In this document: positions 5,294 through 7,412 of the stretch, in pieces | How positions within the stretch are numbered: position 1 is the stretch's first letter | How the letters are laid out: each line of letters begins with the position of its first letter | Source of the DNA: Nitrospinota bacterium | Lineage (GTDB): Bacteria > Tectomicrobia > Entotheonellia > J063 | Reading direction: 5' to 3' | Length of the DNA: 7,412 nt | Assembly (NCBI GenBank): GCA_003696125.1 | Contig: RFHZ01000318.1 | Span: forward strand, 1-7,412 | Made by a program: the position numbers and the translations under genes | Notes under the pieces: model-generated | Databases searched by the model: none | Told to the model about the DNA's origin: nothing | What the model saw: the letters and a program-made list of their open reading frames with translations, nothing else

Positions 5294-6643
5294 ATGCGTA
5301 CTCTCCCAATAGAACTCCGTGAGCAGGCTATTACCAGACGGCAGTTTCTTAAGACGACTGGATTCACGACCGGTTTGGTGGTCTCTGGGCTCGGGTTGGA
5401 GGGGATCATAGCGAGTAAACAGGCTCCCGTCTATGCCCAGGAGCGCGCCATTCACTTCCTGCTTTGGAAGAATTTCTCTCCTCCAGCGGATAGAGAGATT
5501 ATCCGGCAGGGAGAGGAGTGGGGAAAGGCCAACCGGGTCAAGGTGCGCATTGAACAGATCAACGCCAACGATATCCCGGGTCGAGCCAGCGCGGCTGTGG
5601 AGAGCCAGACCGGACCAGATATCATCCAGTTCTTCCACAACTGGCAGGTCCAGTATGCGGACTCCCTGGTCGATGTGACCGATATCTGTGTCGATCTGGA
5701 GTCGAAATATGGTGGGTATCTCGATTATGCCAAAGAGCATGCGATGTACAAAGGTCGATTCACTGCCGTACCCCATACCATTGTGCCCAATATCTACGTA
5801 GCGCGAAAATCGTACCTCAAAGAGGCGGGTACCGAAGCCTGGCCAGCCACCTGGGATGATCTCCGTCGTGAAGGGAGGAAGTGGAAAGAGCGGGGGCATC
5901 CGATCGGTCAGACCGTGGGTCACACCTTTGGCGATGCGGTCAATTTTACTTACTCGTATTTTGCGAGTTACGGTTCCAAGGAACGGCATCCGGATGGGCG
6001 AGTCGCGTTCAACAGCAAGGAAACGCTGGAGGCGCTTAAGGCCTTTAAGCCGATGTGGGACGATGCCTTTGATCCGGCTGGCCCAGGATGGGACGACTCC
6101 AATAACAACCGAGCCTTCCTCTCCGGAGCCATTGCCGCCACCCAGAATGCCCCAAGCATCTATCTGAAAGCTTCGAACGAGCTACTGTTAGATACAAAGG
6201 GAGAACCACTGGTGCTCGATATCGCTCATTATCCTGATCCGGCTGGCCCGGCAGGCGTCTTCCACTACCACTACACGCAACAGTTGGGGATTATGAAGTA
6301 CTCCAAAAATATCGATATCTGCCGTGAGTTCCTCATCTGGCTTTTAGACAAGGAGCAGTATGCCCGCTATCTGCGACGTGGACAGGCGTATCAATCTTCA
6401 CCGTTGCGCGCCTATTTGGAAGATCCGATGTGGGAGATGTTCCCCGCCCTTAAGCCGTATCGAGACTGGTTGCCCAAAGGTCTACGAGTCGGACTCGATG
6501 GACCGGCAGATGAGAAAGCAGCCCGCGTGGTTCAAAACTACGTGCTGATCGATGTGCTGGCAAATGTGGCTACGGGAAAGATGAGTCCAGAAGAGGCGAT
6601 GCTCTGGGGGGAGAAGAGGTTGAAGGAGTTCTATGAAGCCTGA
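5294..6643 (+). CDS. Tat-exported ABC transporter solute-binding protein (family 1, sugar type)
   Basis: It captures a solute in the periplasm and delivers it to a membrane ABC importer. It has 449 residues, normal for family 1 sugar-type binding proteins. The N-terminus is a twin-arginine signal: TRRQFLK (residues 14-20, R15 R16) precedes a hydrophobic stretch, with likely cleavage after VYA (48). There is no lipobox cysteine, so the mature protein should be soluble. The mature part has the family look: an early FLLWKNFSPPADREI strand-helix, then VESQTGPDIIQF, WPATWDDLRREGRKW (typical ligand-lobe motif) and DKEQYARYLRRGQAYQSSPLR near the C-terminal lobe. The ATG follows a strong AGGAGGTG site (5281-5288) at five bases. 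It lies 42 bases ahead of the permease gene, clearly an operon. The ligand cannot be read from sequence; sugars, polyols or glycerol phosphate are all possible. Confidence 0.9.
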   Translation: MRTLPIELREQAITRRQFLKTTGFTTGLVVSGLGLEGIIASKQAPVYAQERAIHFLLWKNFSPPADREIIRQGEEWGKANRVKVRIEQINANDIPGRASAAVESQTGPDIIQFFHNWQVQYADSLVDVTDICVDLESKYGGYLDYAKEHAMYKGRFTAVPHTIVPNIYVARKSYLKEAGTEAWPATWDDLRREGRKWKERGHPIGQTVGHTFGDAVNFTYSYFASYGSKERHPDGRVAFNSKETLEALKAFKPMWDDAFDPAGPGWDDSNNNRAFLSGAIAATQNAPSIYLKASNELLLDTKGEPLVLDIAHYPDPAGPAGVFHYHYTQQLGIMKYSKNIDICREFLIWLLDKEQYARYLRRGQAYQSSPLRAYLEDPMWEMFPALKPYRDWLPKGLRVGLDGPADEKAARVVQNYVLIDVLANVATGKMSPEEAMLWGEKRLKEFYEA

Positions 6644-6685
6644 TCTGGACAGGGATCGATGCGGGAAACAGATGGGGAGGGGCAT

Positions 6686-7412
6686 ATGAAACCATCGGAG
6701 AAGACTCGCCTCCGGACTCTGCTGGACTACGTCGAACGAGAACATGTGCTCGGGTACCTGATGCTCCTCCCGGCCGGAATCGTGATCCTCTTCTTCATCG
6801 CCTATCCATTTGGGTGGGGGGTCTATCTCAGCTTCACGAACAAAACGATCGGGATGCCGTGGTCTGAGGTCTCCTTTGTTCGTCTGAAAAACTATATCAA
6901 CCTGTGGACAAGGGATGGGATCTTTTGGCAGACAGTCTCCAACACCTTTCTCTATACGGGCGTGGCGACGGTGATCAAATGGTCACTCGGCATCACACTG
7001 GCAATCCTGCTCAATCGGGAATTCAAATTCAAGCGTTTGATTCGGGCTGCGGTACTCCCCTGGATTGTACCCACCGTGTTAAGTACGCTGGCCTATCTCT
7101 GGATCTTTGACCCGGATTTCAGCATCGTCAACTGGACCTTCCGGCAGGTGTACTACACAACCCCTGTGTACCTCTCCCTCTTTTCCGCCGCTGTGGATCT
7201 GGTGGGTCTGGGGATCGTGCTGGCCATTCTGCTCCACTATACCCGACGGCTGGACTCTTTGCTTCTCGATCTCCTGGTACTGGCCGCCTTGCTTGCCCTC
7301 CTGCTCGCTTTTGCCTCCCGACACGACTTCTGGTTGAGTCTCTTCACCGTGCTCGGGGTCTTGCTTACCTTTCGCCTCACCCGCTCCCATCGACTCTTGA
7401 CCCTGGGGGTAC
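6686..7412 (+). CDS. ABC transporter permease, MalF/UgpA type, with extra hydrophobic insert (partial)
   Basis: An inner-membrane permease of a sugar-type ABC importer, partner of the binding protein upstream. It is open to the window edge, so only 242 residues are seen and the C-terminus with the EAA loop is missing. The ATG has GGGGAGGGG just upstream; an in-frame ATG at 6659 is less well supported. Residues 22-141 match the family: helix 1 (LGYLMLLPAGIVILFFIAYPF, then SFTN), helix 2 around 86-109, then a basic cytoplasmic loop, and helix 3 (RAAVLPWIVPTVLSTLAYLWIF) ending in DPDFSIVN. Family members then have a short outer loop and helix 4 (often FFAI...LAGLQ). Instead residues 161-183, 192-210 and 216-229 are three further hydrophobic stretches, and no EAA motif appears by the window end. 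The other reading frames show no normal continuation, so a simple frameshift is unlikely. Confidence 0.9.
   Translation, partial: MKPSEKTRLRTLLDYVEREHVLGYLMLLPAGIVILFFIAYPFGWGVYLSFTNKTIGMPWSEVSFVRLKNYINLWTRDGIFWQTVSNTFLYTGVATVIKWSLGITLAILLNREFKFKRLIRAAVLPWIVPTVLSTLAYLWIFDPDFSIVNWTFRQVYYTTPVYLSLFSAAVDLVGLGIVLAILLHYTRRLDSLLLDLLVLAALLALLLAFASRHDFWLSLFTVLGVLLTFRLTRSHRLLTLGV

Noticed and set aside
5243-5989. A 248-codon open frame on the minus strand opposite the binding-protein gene
   Set aside because: It lies antisense to a clear family protein with a strong ribosome site, shows no recognisable domain, and is explained by the codon bias of the real gene.
7107-7337. Possible frameshift in the permease with the normal continuation in another frame
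   Set aside because: The alternative frame gives a Cys/Pro/Trp-rich sequence with no MalF features, while the main frame keeps gene-like codon use to the window end.

Overview
The window looks like chromosomal housekeeping DNA plus part of a transport operon from a moderately GC-rich, Gram-negative (two-membrane) bacterium. The signs are a complete minC-minD-minE set with a real MinE, a probable lipoprotein, a secreted phosphodiesterase, and a Tat-exported binding protein that has no lipobox. The lineage cannot be fixed from the sequence. An NC10, Nitrospirota or deltaproteobacterial-type genome is a guess only.

Left part (1-1813): a tRNA-Leu(CAA) gene without an encoded CCA end lies just downstream of, and in the same direction as, rnz (ribonuclease Z), the enzyme that cuts such tRNA precursors. 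Divergent from rnz is a small predicted lipoprotein of unknown function.

Middle (1877-3837, minus strand): minC, minD and minE form a compact operon for division-site placement. It has a good promoter in front of minC (TTGACA-N17-TACAGT) and a possible terminator at the end of minE. Upstream on the same strand is a secreted glycerophosphodiester phosphodiesterase.

Right part (4754-7412): a 540-base non-coding divergent region separates the phosphodiesterase from an ABC importer operon on the plus strand. It holds back-to-back promoter candidates, several short dyads and a long leader. The operon starts with a Tat-exported family 1 solute-binding protein, followed by a MalF-type permease that runs off the window. 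The main oddity is this permease: after its third membrane helix, where family members have a short loop and then helix 4, it carries at least about 80 residues of extra, strongly hydrophobic sequence with about three more predicted helices.

Working hypothesis for the right side (inference): the secreted phosphodiesterase frees a glycerol phosphate or an alcohol from phosphodiesters outside the inner membrane, and the divergently transcribed importer takes up a related solute. The substrate is not shown by the sequence. No CRISPR array, insertion sequence, phage gene or other mobile element was seen.
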